NCBI RefSeq assembly: GCF_963678635.1
Contig: NC_087062.1
Span: forward strand, 4,390,193 to 4,454,192
Direction of reading: 5' to 3'
Source: Symsagittifera roscoffensis
Lineage: Eukaryota; Xenacoelomorpha; Acoela; Convolutidae
DNA: 64,000 nucleotides
The number at the start of each line of letters is the position of its first letter. Position 1 is the first letter of the stretch. The notes below the pieces were generated by a model. The model saw nothing but the letters and a program-made list of their open reading frames with translations. It searched no databases and was not told the DNA's origin. Made by a program: the position numbers and the translations under genes. This document shows, one piece after another, positions 1-24,141 of this stretch.

Positions 1-3000
1 ATAGGAACACTCGCCGAACTATTATTAGCTTTTTGCACGAGCTGGCTCCCCTTTGCACAGATTTATATACTTGTATTTATTCATATTCGATTGTAAAAAC
101 TACTTACAACGACGAAGTCGACCTTCTTTTTGTACATCTCGGGGTCATTTTGTTTCAGCTCTTTCACTTTCACCTTCCATTCTTCTTGGGGGTTATGGGT
201 GGCCATTTCCAACTCTGTAGGGCTTGAGTTTAACTTTTAGGGAAACAAAATTAAGGTAAACTAACAAGAAATACAAACTAATTCGAGTCTGGAAGAACTT
301 TCTAAAACTGAAAAAAAAGAGGCCCAATTTTGACAGTCTAAGAAATAAAACATATGACGCTTATAAGGCTTAACTCAGCTCATTGCGAAAGCATTAAGTT
401 CTGAAATTGAGAAAACAAAAGTTTGTAACATAGATGGAATATCTATCATTGGTATGAAAACAAACACGATATGTTATTGAAGTTTGTTTGTAAATGTTTG
501 ATTTGAATGGACAAATTTCGTTTTCGCAATGTCCCGGTATCCAAAATTAGTCTGAAAATTAAAAACTAAATCCCAACAACGGTTGAATTTCGAAGGGGTA
601 AGAACGACACTTTCACTACTCAGAGATTCGATTTCTGTACCACACGTTGGTGTGTTTTATGACATCAATTTGAACCGATTTTTGTCAAAACTGCTCAAAC
701 ACGGGAGATTGAGCGCCAAAAATGGTTTCTACCGAAACGATGTTTTAGTCCTGTTTTCTAAAAGCTTGGCAAACTAAATTTGTGCGCTACCGTAAAAAGT
801 AATTAATTCGACATTTTAGATTGCTTTAGAATGAAGAGTCACTCTTCGCTTTGAAATGAAAAAAACAAGTATGTGAATAAAAAAATGCATAATCAGGGAT
901 AGCCGGTTACTGTGCAAATAGCACAGAATGTTTTGACAATAGTGTTAACAAAAACAAAACATTTTTATTTCAAATTAGTGTCGTTTTTTTAGAGTGGTGT
1001 AATAAATAATCTGAACGAAAAAAAAAATATTTGGCATATTTGACACTACTAGTCGAATAGGCCGATTGGAAACAAATTTTGCAGAAAAAGACTTAAAAAA
1101 ATAAAAAAAGTTTTTTTTTAATATCACACGCAGAATTTTTTTGAACTTTTGAAAACTTTGATTCCCCAAATGGCACTAAAACCACAAAAACTAAATTTGT
1201 TTGTGTAAAACTAAGTTTTCAAGGCTTAAGTTAAGCTAAAATAAGCGATTGTAAGCCTGCACGACGACCTTGTAAGCTAGAGATAAGACCGATAAAAAAC
1301 AATTTTAAATTCTTCTAATGCAGTTCAAATTACAAAGTTTTCCCGCATTTTTCATTTTTTGGGCTACATGAACAGCGACTTTTTATTAAAATATAGAACT
1401 TATGCTCAAGTGGAAACAAAATGGCTAATAGATATTCAACTGGCACGGAATGTTATAACTATTCACTTTCTTATTAGTTTTTCATTACTTGATATAAAAA
1501 GGATGAGACAAGTATTTCGACAGCTCAAAAGAAGAGCTGTTAAATAACTTCAGTGTTTCTTCAAGAGTTGCCGCAAAACTAATCGGGACGGGGTATGGAC
1601 GAAGAGAGCTTGCATAACAGAGTGAATATTTGATTCAGCTGCATTTAATTTTCTTAAAGCTAAATATCACTTTTTAGTTTGGAAGTTTAACTCTGATTTT
1701 TTTTGCTAACAAAAAGAAATTGGAAACTTGTGGAGAACAAATTTTGATTTAATTAAGTTATGCTCGCTTACTTAGGCCAAAGTAATATGAGATGTTTTCT
1801 AAGCAACCGACTGAATTCATTTGGACAGGATAAACTATAATTGCTTTTTTTAAACAAGGAGTTTGCTCAAAACGAAGTTCTATAAATGAATATATATATT
1901 TTTTCCTACCACTGTAAAAGATGAAGAAATAATTGTGCTCGGATATATTTTTTTCTCAAACATGTTTTTCAACAGTGCACAACTATCAATTTTTTTTTAA
2001 AAAGAACTACAGGGGTTCGAAGTTTTCAATTTGTCCAATTTGAGGTTAGTGTGTGCAATTTTGTCTCTTAAAGCTAAAACGATACGTTTAGTAATTCTTT
2101 AAGGGGTTACGCTAGGTTTTGGCAACTTTGTTGAGAATTTAGGAGTCTCAATTTATATAGCTTTGCTTTTTAAAGTTTTTTCAATTGATGATAAAGGGCA
2201 GTCGGATCAGCCACTGCTTCGCTCTGATACAAGAAATCCCGTTGTAAATATTGAAAAATTATAATTTAATTTATTTGCGTCAGAATTTTTGTATTGTGGG
2301 TTCAATTGGCAATGGCTTTAGAATGACTTGGTGTTCACGACTATACAAAAAATTGAAAATACCCAATCACACAAAAATATGAAACTACCCATAATCTACC
2401 GGGTTGACCTCCATAGACCGAAAATGCTAATCATACAGTTCCGTAAACCAAGTCTATGAAAAAACAATAATCGTACAAATTTCATACGTTTTGCTAAAAT
2501 GGTGTCACCGAATTTTCCTAGAAATTTTTCCTGTTTTGATTAACAAGTTAGTGTTTTATATTAATTTAAGAAAACCCTAATTGTCAAACATTCAATTTTT
2601 ATACATGCAATTTTTTTTTGTGTGCGAAACGTAGTCTGTAAACGCAAATTTCTTCATAAAAGTGAAAAGTGCAACGTTGATACAAGTTTTATTTTTAACA
2701 ACTGTGATTACAAATAATTGTTTCTGAAGGCATGTCAAAAATCTATTTGCGATTCTAAATATTTCATTGTAGATCAATTTTGACATACCTTCGATTTCAA
2801 TTTCCATTTGAAAGTTACATATCACATCATTGATTATGTTATTTATAATTCAAAATTTACGCATATTTATTTAGGAGGAAAATTGGCATTATATCAGTTA
2901 TAATTGTCGAGCTCGAGACATAAAAATTTGAATTTACTGCGACCAGTCAACATATTTTTTGCTCAATTTTTTTTTGAAATTGAACGAAGGTATCTTTTTT

Positions 3001-3300
3001 GTTAGTTAAACTTGGATGGGCTCTTTTCCACTCCCCGCGTCTGATTTTCAGCATCTTATTTCAACATCAACGTCCTAATTTAATTTTGCCATGGTGTAAA
3101 TTGTCATTTGTCATTTCGTTTTGTGAACAAATTGACTTATTTGAACAATTTTATTGTTCATACTTATTATTGCAACAACCCGTTTAGCCATATTAGCCTT
3201 CAAAAGTATAATGAGAATTAAAAATTGCAACTTGGAGGGGGAGGGGAGTGGAAAATAATCCTTTGATGTTCAGGGGGCGTGCAAATGTTCGTGTGGATCT
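1..3300. other. Geneless AT-rich stretch downstream of calcyphosin-like gene A
   Basis: No open frame here has coding character, splice context or a recognisable domain. It holds one copy of the dispersed hairpin repeat (about 2198-2236) and one end of a CCCGGGTTGA-type repeat (about 2398-2510). An AATAAA-type polyadenylation signal on the minus strand (TTTATT on the plus strand, near 3148) is a plausible end signal for gene A. A short inverted pair of purine-rich and pyrimidine-rich tracts flanks 3015-3250. Confidence 0.5.
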
Positions 3301-8259
<4,959 letters not shown>

Positions 8260-8327
8260 CTGATGTAAACAAAAATGCACCCAAAAATTAAACCAAACTT
8301 GACAAAAAATTGGGACCAAGTTAACAT

Positions 8328-10151
8328 CCTCTCCGTTTTTCAAATGGTTGGAACAACAAGAAAACCAAGACAAAACAATCGTCGTTTAAAATGCTACAAA
8401 CTCGTAATAATTGCTAAAAATTATATTATTTTTTGCCTTTAACTCACTAAGTTTTGGGTCAAAAATGATAAAAACTTTTAAATGGTTTTTTGAATCTTTT
8501 TCTAATTTTTATCCTCCACATGCTATCTGAAACTTCGAGGGATTGGTTACACAATAAAAAATAACGCACAGAAATACATAAAACTTACATAAATTCGAGG
8601 TACTTTCGTTTCTTTTAATCCGTAGGTTGATGTTTCGACCCTTCTTCGAAGCTGGAAATATCTGAATCAATTCGGTGACAATGATGAACTTTATTAGCAC
8701 AAATATTTCGAGAGTCGACCGATTATCAAACCTTTGAGCTCACAATTATTTTTTAACACAAAGAAAATGGCACACCTATATTTTGTAGAAGGTCACTTGA
8801 AAACAACGACTACAAAGTAATTTTTTATCACACAATTTGAATTTTACAATTTAAAAAAAGAACGGTATGTACTTGAATTTTTTAACATGCACTGGTATTG
8901 GTTATAACCAAAATCTGGTTCTATTGTGTAAATACCTATTCTTTATCAAAAGAGCACGCTTTTTATTACGCATTCATCTGATTTTTTGTTTCTGGTGTGT
9001 GTTTTTTTCGCATTTTTTCTAATTTTTTTCCAGTTTTCCTTTTTCCTTGTTTTTATCCGCTGTGTTTATCTGCATGTTGCCAGGTGGATTAAATATAAAC
9101 ATTATTCTTTTCTCGCTGATTGCCTAGTAAAGGTATTTTGAGATTTGTAAAATTACACAAGACGTTGGCTCATGCAAAAAAAAGGACGTCTTGGATGCAG
9201 TAAATTCTGCCATTATGACACAAAAACGGAATATTCTACCAATTTCTACACAGCTTTTGCGTTGTAAGAAAAATCACTGTGATTTTTACATTTAAAATCA
9301 GGACATTCAAGTTTAAATCCGACTGAGCTGAAGCATGTTTTCATATGCGTCTGAAGCTAACGAACTTGGCCAATTGGCTGAAGATAATGAAAAAAAGGGT
9401 CAAATGAGAGAAAAACTTAAGTTTCTTTTTCCTTTTAAACTTGCAGGGGGAGGGGGTAGCAAAAATTGGATGACTCATACACTTCAAAACTGAGGCTTTT
9501 TTTCAGTTGATCGTAAGCAAAAACTCAATTTCGGATTGGCTGAAATTTCTATGCCATTTGAAACTTCTGTCAATGACTAGCCTTTATCTGGTTCCTTTCT
9601 TGGTAAAATTAGATTAATAATCAAAAATTTGCAAAACAGATATCGAAAAATTGACAAAGAGAGAAACTTTATCATAATTACACAAAATTTAATTTTTACA
9701 CAGTACCAAAAATATGATTTCACGAAAAGTAAACAAAAGTAAATCGATTCCCTTACCACCCAGAGTTTCGCTCCTTGGAAACATTTAACACGATCCATTA
9801 TCGACCAATTATTCGGTACTTTTTGTAGGCTCTTTGGCGCAAGTGCATAAGCGATTTTGACGGGAAGCGCGTAAAAACGCATAATTTTGGTCAAAACAAT
9901 CCCAAAAACGACACTTTGGTCAACAAAAATAAAAAAATTGCTTGCGGCGTTGAAATTTTTGTCAAAACAGGAATTTTTTTATGTTTTGTCCTTGATTGTC
10001 CTGGTTTAAGATGGAAAGATGTGTATAATTCAGTATTTTAACAGTATATTTTGAACTACATGCCAAACTACAATGTGACTACAATTATATCAAAAGATTC
10101 TACAGGTCCATGACAAGTCGTATTTTATAAATTGCAAATTTTGTTCAGGGG
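8328..10151. other. Intergenic region between the two calcyphosin-like genes
   Basis: Should contain the promoter and probably the undetected first exon of gene A, since A is read leftward from here. I see no convincing ATG-bearing exon with a matching phase-2 donor. A fragment near 9830-9960 resembles the GGCGC and GCGTAAAAACGC part of repeat family I. There is no canonical AATAAA close after the stop of gene B on the minus strand. Confidence 0.4.
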
Positions 10152-16190
<6,039 letters not shown>

Positions 16191-16824
16191 CTGAAACAAC
16201 CACTCAAGGTCATTATCGGCCCGAGAAAACGTTTTTATTTTCTGTGTTTGATTTTATATTTTTCAATGGTCGTTATTTGAAAACCTAAAGTGAAAATCCG
16301 AAAAAAAATTCTGTGATAAGCTACATTGTTTATCATTACTTAAATTTGAGTGCAAAAAAAATAACGGACATTTTACTTCAACTTAAATTTGAGTAATGCT
16401 AAGCAATTACCACAAATAGACTTCAGATGATGTCGAGTAAAATAATATATACTGGAAACATTTTAGCTATAAATATTTGAAAATGTTCACAAAATTCTCC
16501 GAGTGTCAAGAAACTAATGCATTGATATTTCTGCTGTATCAATTTTACAACTTGGATCACGAGCCTAAAGATCGCTCATTTTAAACGTATAAAAAGATTC
16601 AAATTAGTGATATTATTTAGAATAAAGCTAACCATCTGCGTACTGAAAACCTAGATATTGAATTGTTTAAACAACTTTGGATTTTTTGGCGCTTAAACCA
16701 GTGTTAACCAGAAGAATATATTACAAAAAATATTTCAGGAAGCGAATTCAATGTGTTTAAAAATTAGCAATTCAATTGATAATTTGAACTATATTTCTAC
16801 TATTTTAATCAAATGTATCTTTGC

Positions 16825-17150
16825 TTTATTGTTCCGAGTTTCGTTACGGAAGTAACGGAATATTTGTGCTCGGGGTTGGTTTTTTCTTCAGACAAATTTC
16901 AATTTTTTTACTGGCAATTTTTGACGGAATTTTTTTTTATCATTAGAAAGCTATTGTTGTCCTGAGCTTAAATTTGAAAAGATATTTTACCTGTGATGAT
17001 TTTTCGTAAATTTATGGGCGTTTAAAGATTGCCATTTTGGCCGGTTTGGGACAATTAACGCGCGATATATTTCGCGCTAATAACGCGTAAGCGAGATTTA
17101 ATCCGTCTTAGAAATCGTTCCAAATTAGTTTAAGCAGGCTTATAACTTTG
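16825..17150 (+). repeat. Dispersed repeat family II, copy 2
   Basis: Longer and better preserved than the copy at 6474. It carries GTAACGGAATATTTGTGCTC, TTTTTGACGGAATTTTTTTT, GCGTTTAAAGATTGCCATTT, a run of GCGCGATATATTTCGCGC (itself palindromic) and AATAACGCGTAAG, then TTAATCCGTCTTAGAAATCG. Confidence 0.7.
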
Positions 17151-18428
17151 TACTTAATATGACGTGTGGTGGTGTTTTTACCAACAATCTCTATTTTTTT
17201 TCTGAAAACTTTTAAGTTTTGTTTTAATACATTCAAATTTTTTTCTAAAAATTATGTAAAGCCATTTTTTATGTGATCCGAATGATTTCACAAACCTTCC
17301 GAAAAATGAAGAGAAAAACAGATATAGAGTCTTTGCTGACTAGCCAAATTTCGTTCGAGAGAGCAGGGAGTATAATAAGACGAGCATTTATAGGCCGTGA
17401 AAACTTTTCTCTCCAGGAAGGAAAGTGCTTCATCTTTTAGTCCTTCAATGGCAATAAAAAGAATAGCAAAGAATCATAGTCTAAAATGCAAGAAATTTTT
17501 TAAAAAGTTAGAAACATTTTTCAAACTAGACTTCATTTTTTTGTTTCGTTTCTTTGAAGAAATTTGGAAACGAGTCTGATAAAAATTCTAAAGCTCTAAG
17601 TTTTCTTCTTTTTTCTCTTTCTTGCCACAACCAAAAATGCACATAAATGAAAATTGTTTTTTTTTTACCTTCAAATTTTTTGAATTTTTGCCATCGGCAT
17701 TTTATGAGTAGCTTGCTCATCCATCGGCTGCTCTTGTTTAGTTTTTGTCTTTGTTTTCAATTTTTTGGGTGTTAGACAGCAGTCCAGATTTTACTCAGTG
17801 ATACTATTACAATTCTAGATATTTAAAAGCCAATGCCTTTTTGAACTTATTGTCATTGAAAAAAACTGTTTACACTGACTTCAACGTTGAAAAAAGTATG
17901 ACCGTTTCAAGTTCACGCACTGTTGATCACTGTTTTGTGGAATCCAGAGATCACTGAGAACTATTCAGACAAGGAATTTGCCATATTATTGAGCCATATT
18001 TTATGTCAAATTTTACGGCATTTACTGGCGGATTTAATATGTTAATTTCATTTGTCATTGGAGTGCAAGGATGATGGTTGGTATAGAACCCATTTAGGAA
18101 TTTTAATTTTAATTTAGGCTAACAAAATTTTGCACACTATTTAGAGATAATTGAACGTTTTTATCGATTTATATATTTTTAAATTAACGTGACTTCTGAA
18201 AACAAAATGAATCCTTGACTTTTGCAAATAAAGTGGTTCACTTTTTGTAGGCAGCTGGTGAGGCGATAATTCGTAACAGGCGACAATTTTTAACAGTAGC
18301 AGTTTTCCTTTCTTGCCGGATGTAAGCGCAGCGGAATGAAGCGGAGTAAGCGTATTCTACTTGCCAGTGCCTTGTTAGAATTTTTGCACGTTACGAAATG
18401 TACCCTGTTACGAATTGTCATCCTACCA

Positions 18429-18634
18429 GACAATTTTAAAAATCAGATGCCAAATTCAAAATTCAGATACATGTGTTTGCTACTAACAGTCAAAAAGCCT
18501 TCATTTGATTTTGTTTGGATTTGAAGTAAGGAAACGAAAAGGTTTGTCAGCAAACCCAAAAACGAAGGCTTTTCGACTGTTAGTAGCGTGTATCTGAAAT
18601 TTGATAACTTCGAGTCTGATTTTTAAAATTGTCC
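18429..18634. repeat. Imperfect palindrome with about 90-bp arms
   Basis: Left arm 18429-18520 and right arm 18545-18634 are reverse complements over words including GACAATTTTAAAAATCAGA, TTCAGATACA, GCTACTAACAGTC and AAAAGCCTTC, separated by a short spacer. A second inverted pair, ATTCGTAACAGG (about 18269) and CCTGTTACGAAT (about 18403), sits just outside the left arm. The shape fits a MITE or foldback element. Confidence 0.75.
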
Positions 18635-18711
18635 ATAAAAATCGAAAAACTTGATTCCAAAAAGTTAGGAATCAAGTTGTTATTCAAAAATCAAGCTTAA
18701 TAGTTAAATTA

Positions 18712-19168
18712 GCCAAAACTAAATTAAACCATAAAAACATTCAAAATTTCTACGCAATCAGTAAAACGAATGAATAATTGATTAAAATTTGTGATATGTT
18801 TTTTTTAAAATATTGTGATATTTGTTTATAATTGAATCAAAACAGATTAAATTGATATTTTTAATCAGTTTTCTTCGATGATAATTGATTCTAGTTAACT
18901 TTTGTCCGTAACAGTTGAAGTTTTGTATGAATTATGAATTGTATGCCAAAACTAAATAAATCCTTAAAAACATTCAAAATTTCTACGCAATCAGTAAAAC
19001 GAATGGATAATTGATTAAAATTTGTGATATGTTTCTATAAAATATTGTGATAATTGCTTATAATTGAATCAAAACAGATTAAATTGACATTTTTAATCAA
19101 TTTTCTTCGATGATAATTGATTCTAGTCAATTTTTGTCCGTAACAGTTGAAGTTTTGTATGAATTATA
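18712..19168. repeat. Two-unit tandem duplication of a 233-bp unit
   Basis: Unit 1 is 18712-18944, unit 2 is 18945-19168. Both start GCCAAAACTAAAT, share ATTCAAAATTTCTACGCAAT, CAGTAAAACGAATG and TTGTCCGTAACAGTTGAAG, and end ATGAATTAT. They differ at roughly one position in fifteen plus small indels. No frame runs through it. Confidence 0.9.
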
Positions 19169-19806
19169 AAAAAAACTTTATCAGGTAATTTTTGTCCCAA
19201 TTTCAATTTTGCGATCATATAAGCTGAAAGATGACAAGATATCTTATGTTTAGAGATTACTTTTCAGCAAAACTATAATCCATTATGAAGTATGTTTGGG
19301 TTTTGATAACAGTTGCTCAAATAAGAAATTCTAAATTAATATGATAGATTTTAAAAGCTTTTCCACAAAAATTGAAATAGTTTATAGTTTATTTTAATTT
19401 AATTCAGTGTCTTGAAAAATATGTTAATATAAAGGATGATAAATCATATAACTAAACAGCATTAATAAAAAAGTACAGCTATATAAAGTTAATTAAATCA
19501 ATTTTTTTCTTCTTTTTACAGAGTCTCCTGGTATTTTGTGAGCATATATCTTTTTCTGCATCGTTTTGAATCGTTTCAAAACATCTCTTTTCAAAACAAC
19601 GTGACTAATTTCGTAGTTTACGCATGTATCATTTCGCGCATGTAGTTTGTGTGAATTTCTTACAAGTTTTTATTTCAGGACTAAGCATAGTGAATGAAGA
19701 AGGAAGCCGCATCAAGGAGTGCGACTAAAACTGACTATTTATAGCTTTTTAAATCACCTTACAAGGAAGAATTACAAAAGGAACAATTTAAAAAAATCCA
19801 AAATAA

Positions 19807-20041
19807 AACAAGACTGCTGGTATCAGGGTGGAGCCCAGAAAGTACCGACTGCCTTTAAGGTATATGGAGCGGTAAAATTTTGAAAAAATTAAATGTAATA
19901 AAAGAAAAATTTTTTTTTTTCATTTAAGATATATTTTGTGAAAATCATCCCCCAAACGCCATTTAAAGTACAAATGATAAAATTCGGCCCTAGTAACAAA
20001 CAAGACTGCTCGTATGTCAAGGCAAAGCCTTGAATGTTCTG
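19807..20041 (-). repeat. Two copies of the dispersed hairpin repeat (family III)
   Basis: Read on the minus strand, 19807-19845 has GGGCTCCACCC then TGATACCAGCAGTCTTGTTT, and 19999-20041 has AAGGCTTTGCCTT then GACATACGAGCAGTCTTGTT. Related copies lie at 2198-2236, 5140-5180, 6905-6945 and 55963-55999. Each has a GAACNTTC-like lead, a short stem-loop, and the (C)AGCAGTCTTGTT tail. Confidence 0.7.
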
Positions 20042-23000
20042 ACTATGAACCTTAATCTTTATCGAATAGTTTTATTGGAAAAGACAATACTGAAAATCTT
20101 TGAACTTTGGACATTATCTTCTCAAGTTTAAGCTGAGGACAACAATACCGTTTCAATAATAAACAATTTTTGTCAAAAATGGCTAGGTAAAATGTCGAAT
20201 TTTGTCTGAAGAAAAAAACCCACCCGAGCACAAATATTCCGTTAATTTGTTCGGAATATTTGTGAATATTTACTTTGTAAATCAGCAGTATTTTTGCTTG
20301 AGATTTTTGTTTAAACTTTTCTTGCATAAAATTTAGCAAGTAAAGTTAGTAAGAAGAAGAAAAATGTTGAAAAGCAGTTTCCAGGTTTTATTTAAACAAC
20401 TTCAAATCTAGTTTCATCGAACTGATAAGGTTCAGATGATTTAAAAAATTTTTATGACTAATAATTTCAATAATTTTTTGTTCATTGTTCAGTTAAACTC
20501 AAAAACTAAAAAGTCAAAAAAACAAGATATTAAAAAAATAAGTAGATTTTAAATCCTGAAGAAGATGAGAAAAAAAGTGATAAACTGTTAAAAATGTATT
20601 TAAGTTCTTCAAGACAATTTGATTGTTCAAAAGTTCCTTTTTCGGAGATCAGCGGAAAAATGACGAATTTTTGGAACAATATCCAACAAACTTAGGAAAC
20701 GGAAAACTTCTTTTTATGTCTAATAAAAAAAGTCTTGGTAGTCTTTGCTTGCCGCTGGAACTGTTTATCGACACTTGCTTTTGTTTAGAGTTTTGAGTAC
20801 AGAAATAAAAAAGTCTGAAACCTAAAATCAAATTAAAAAAGTAATTGGTTTTAATTTGGTTTTGCGTACCAATTTGGCACAAAAACTCCGCTCAAAATTT
20901 GCTTTGAAACATTTTCAAACTATAAACTCACATTTTCGATGCTTTTAAGAATGTAAAAGAAGTTCGAAGAGCCAATTAATAGAAACAATATTATCTTGTG
21001 GTAGTTAATCAATCAAAAATATGGTTTGTTAAACGCATTTTTTCATATCGTGATAATCTGACAGATCTGTTGATGTATTGAGTGATCACGAAATATAGAA
21101 ATAATACCGAAAAATTACAAAAACAAACAGATGTTTATATTTTTGATGTTTTTAGAGTGATAAACATCACCAACAAGACATAAATAGTTATCTCAATATC
21201 CTTTTATTTTCCTTCTTTTTTCGGTATGAAATTATCTCTTTGATGATCCGAAAACAGTCGCATCAAAAGCAAAGCTATGAGACTCCGCAGGTGGTTTTTT
21301 ATTTTACTGAGGTTTTCAGCCGAAGAAAAATCATAAAGTGAGGAGAAATTTGCTTTGTTTTATGTTTATAAAGAATGCTTGGACTTCCAAGCTGAAATTT
21401 AGGATTTTTTATCACCACTTTGTTAAAATTTAGCTATTGAATCAGTGAAAATCTTTCAGACAACTCTTTCAGAAGCTGAGTGTGACACAAAAAAGCATCA
21501 GCCCAGAAAAAAGCCAGAAAAACCAGTGGTGGCTTTTAGGGAGACACCTAAAACCAAATCATAGTTACGATCTATTCAACTCGGAGGCCGATTTGTTTTA
21601 CGAGACCGACTTTTTAGCAGAAAAACTAAATCATGAGGTTCGACAAAAAATTTGATTGACAGATGCATTGACGCCATTTATTTTGGTTAACGACTATTTT
21701 TTCACGGTTTCTCAGCGAATCTTTGTTTGATTTAACCGATTCCTTTTTTGATAGCTTTATATTTTTTGGCTTCTCATAATTGAGTTTTTGTATTGTTGTC
21801 TGGTAAAAGTTCGATTTTGTAAAATGCATAGCACCGTTAACTCGTTTGTTAGTCCAATTCATAGAAAAAACTGTCAAAAACAAAACAGTCGAAAAATCAT
21901 GTTAACGAAAGCAAACACAGTTCATTACAAAGCATTCTATATTCATTTTAAAAACTAAAACAGTCAAATACTACTATAGGCTGGCTAAGGGTTCGAGGTT
22001 GCCGTTTTTTGTATATAGTCCTTCCCTCTGTTGTTAAACTCGCAGCACTTTGGCGCGACTTCGGGGGTCACTATTATGATTGAACAAAATAAACGCTCGA
22101 CCGTTTTTTTTTTCAAAATAGTTCTGGCTATAGTTCAAAATATATGTTTTGTTTCGGGCGGTTTTTTCATTTTCATAATTCCGCAGATTGTTTTATATTG
22201 GATTGACTTCGAACAAAATATTTTAATGATTCAATATTTGTGGGCGTTTTTTGGTAAATTGAGTTTTATCACAAAAACCGTGCTATTGCAATGTCAGTTT
22301 GAGAGCTGAAGTACTTCACAGAGAAAAAATATTGCAAGCAGAAAATTTTTGTGTAAAAAAGTGAAAATTTGCGCCAATCTTATTTAAGTTTGGTTGCAAA
22401 AATTGCAGCCCAGAAATTAAACAAAAAAAATCAAAAACCACTTTTTTCAAGAAGACATGAAGCGTGAGGTTAGTCGCAAAATTTGTAATTTCGGACAACA
22501 ATTCAATTCCATAATGTAAAACTGAATGTGCAAAAAAAAATTGTGAAATTAAAAATGTGAAAACTAAATTTTAGCGTTCATTTTTTTACCCAATGTTAAA
22601 TTAAAAATGTGAAGTTAAATTTCTTTGCCTAACCGTAACGTTCATTTTATTACCCAATGTACCATTTTTTTTGTTTCCACCATTGTTTTCCACGCAAAAT
22701 CAGATACAACAATTAATAGTGATATACCACCTAAAAGCCCTTTCAGATGTGATTCGAACGACCTTAAAAAATTTTCAAAAATTTGCCCACTATTGAGATA
22801 AACTGGTTTGAAAGTTCTGCAATTTTGTCTAATTTCGAGCGAGTAATGCAAATGAGCAACGTTCCTAACTTGGAATTTTACTCTTTTTATATAAAATTTT
22901 ACGATACCAAGTTTGATTTTTTTTATAAACAACACTAGTTTTGGTCGTTTGGTTTAGCGTTTGTTTGGCAAAAAAAAAACGTTTTCTACAAAAATCAGAA

Positions 23001-24141
23001 ACTTGAATTTTAGAAAAAGGAGTTTTAAAAAACTTGGAATTGTCAGAAATTATGGTCAGAAACGTTTTTCTTAAAATTTTTTAATTGTTTTTCTAAGTAA
23101 ATTTTTTTTACAAATATGTCAATCATGCCTACTCTACTATTTTTTACGAGCTCGTATAGTTCTTGAATCACCTTAGCCACTAAAAACTACACTAATTTGA
23201 TGAATTTTAGTTTTGAAAATTCTACTTTTTAAAACTTTTTTAAGAATATGGTTGGAACATTCTTTATTACTTGCACAGGAAAATGCTATCTTTGTTGTTA
23301 ATGTTGGTTTGCTTTCATTTTAAATTTTTTTAGAGTTGATTTGAAAATATCTGGATTCAAGTTGGATTTGTTTGTAGCCGCAACCGAGTTTGTAGACGGC
23401 GACGGAATACAATGACCGAATACGTCTTCTTCAGAGTAAAAACACACATTTATTTGCTTGCTTGCCAACTATGAGCTCTCAATTTGGTTTTTTAAACAGT
23501 GAGTTTTCCCTGATTTTGGTATTTTTGAAGATTTTGCCTTCTTTTAGTCACGCAAATTTAGTTGAAAGCTTCTAAACAGATTTGAACGATTTTTGATTTT
23601 CTACTCATTTTGTGCCCAAACAGGGACAAAAACGAGTCTTTTTTGATGTATAAGACTAAGTTATGTAGAAAAACTCGAAGCCATTTAACTGCAGGGCTCA
23701 AAGTAGATCACGTTCATTATTTTGCCAACAAATTTATCAACTAGCTAATTGGCCATATTAATTTTCAATCGGACTCTTAATTTAGGAATTTTTGTTTGCT
23801 TTTGACAGTTCAAAATTGAGTGTTCATCACAGTGTTCTTTGCCGAAAAAAATGATGAGCAATTAAAAGACAGTCGAGACTTTCCAGCTTTTTTTTCTCTG
23901 ATATACAAGCAGCCTTGTTATGTTATAAATGTTCTGATCAAAAATAAATTAGTAGCCAACACGTGTGCTCAATGGCCATAACCATGCGTCAAAATTGTTC
24001 AACAAATTGAACACTAATAGCATCCCGCACCGGAGTTCCATGTATAATAATCAATGATAATGGAAAACTTTTGTCTAAAATGTTGTCATTATGATCCCAT
24101 ATTGTTAAAAAAAAAGATACCATAAAATAGATTACATTGTC

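Larger units (their letters stand above)
16214..24141. other. Long geneless stretch upstream of gene B
   Basis: Presumably holds the promoter and first exon of gene B, which I cannot place. Contents: repeat family II (16825-17150, plus a short inverted fragment at 20160-20255), the palindrome at 18429-18634, the tandem duplication 18712-19168, and two hairpin-repeat copies near 19807 and 19999. The short frames present have no splice-site support and no domain I recognise. Confidence 0.45.

Noticed and set aside
17526-17720. First exon of gene B (ATG with a nearby GTAAAA)
   Set aside because: Phase does not match the acceptor at 16190 in any frame free of stops.
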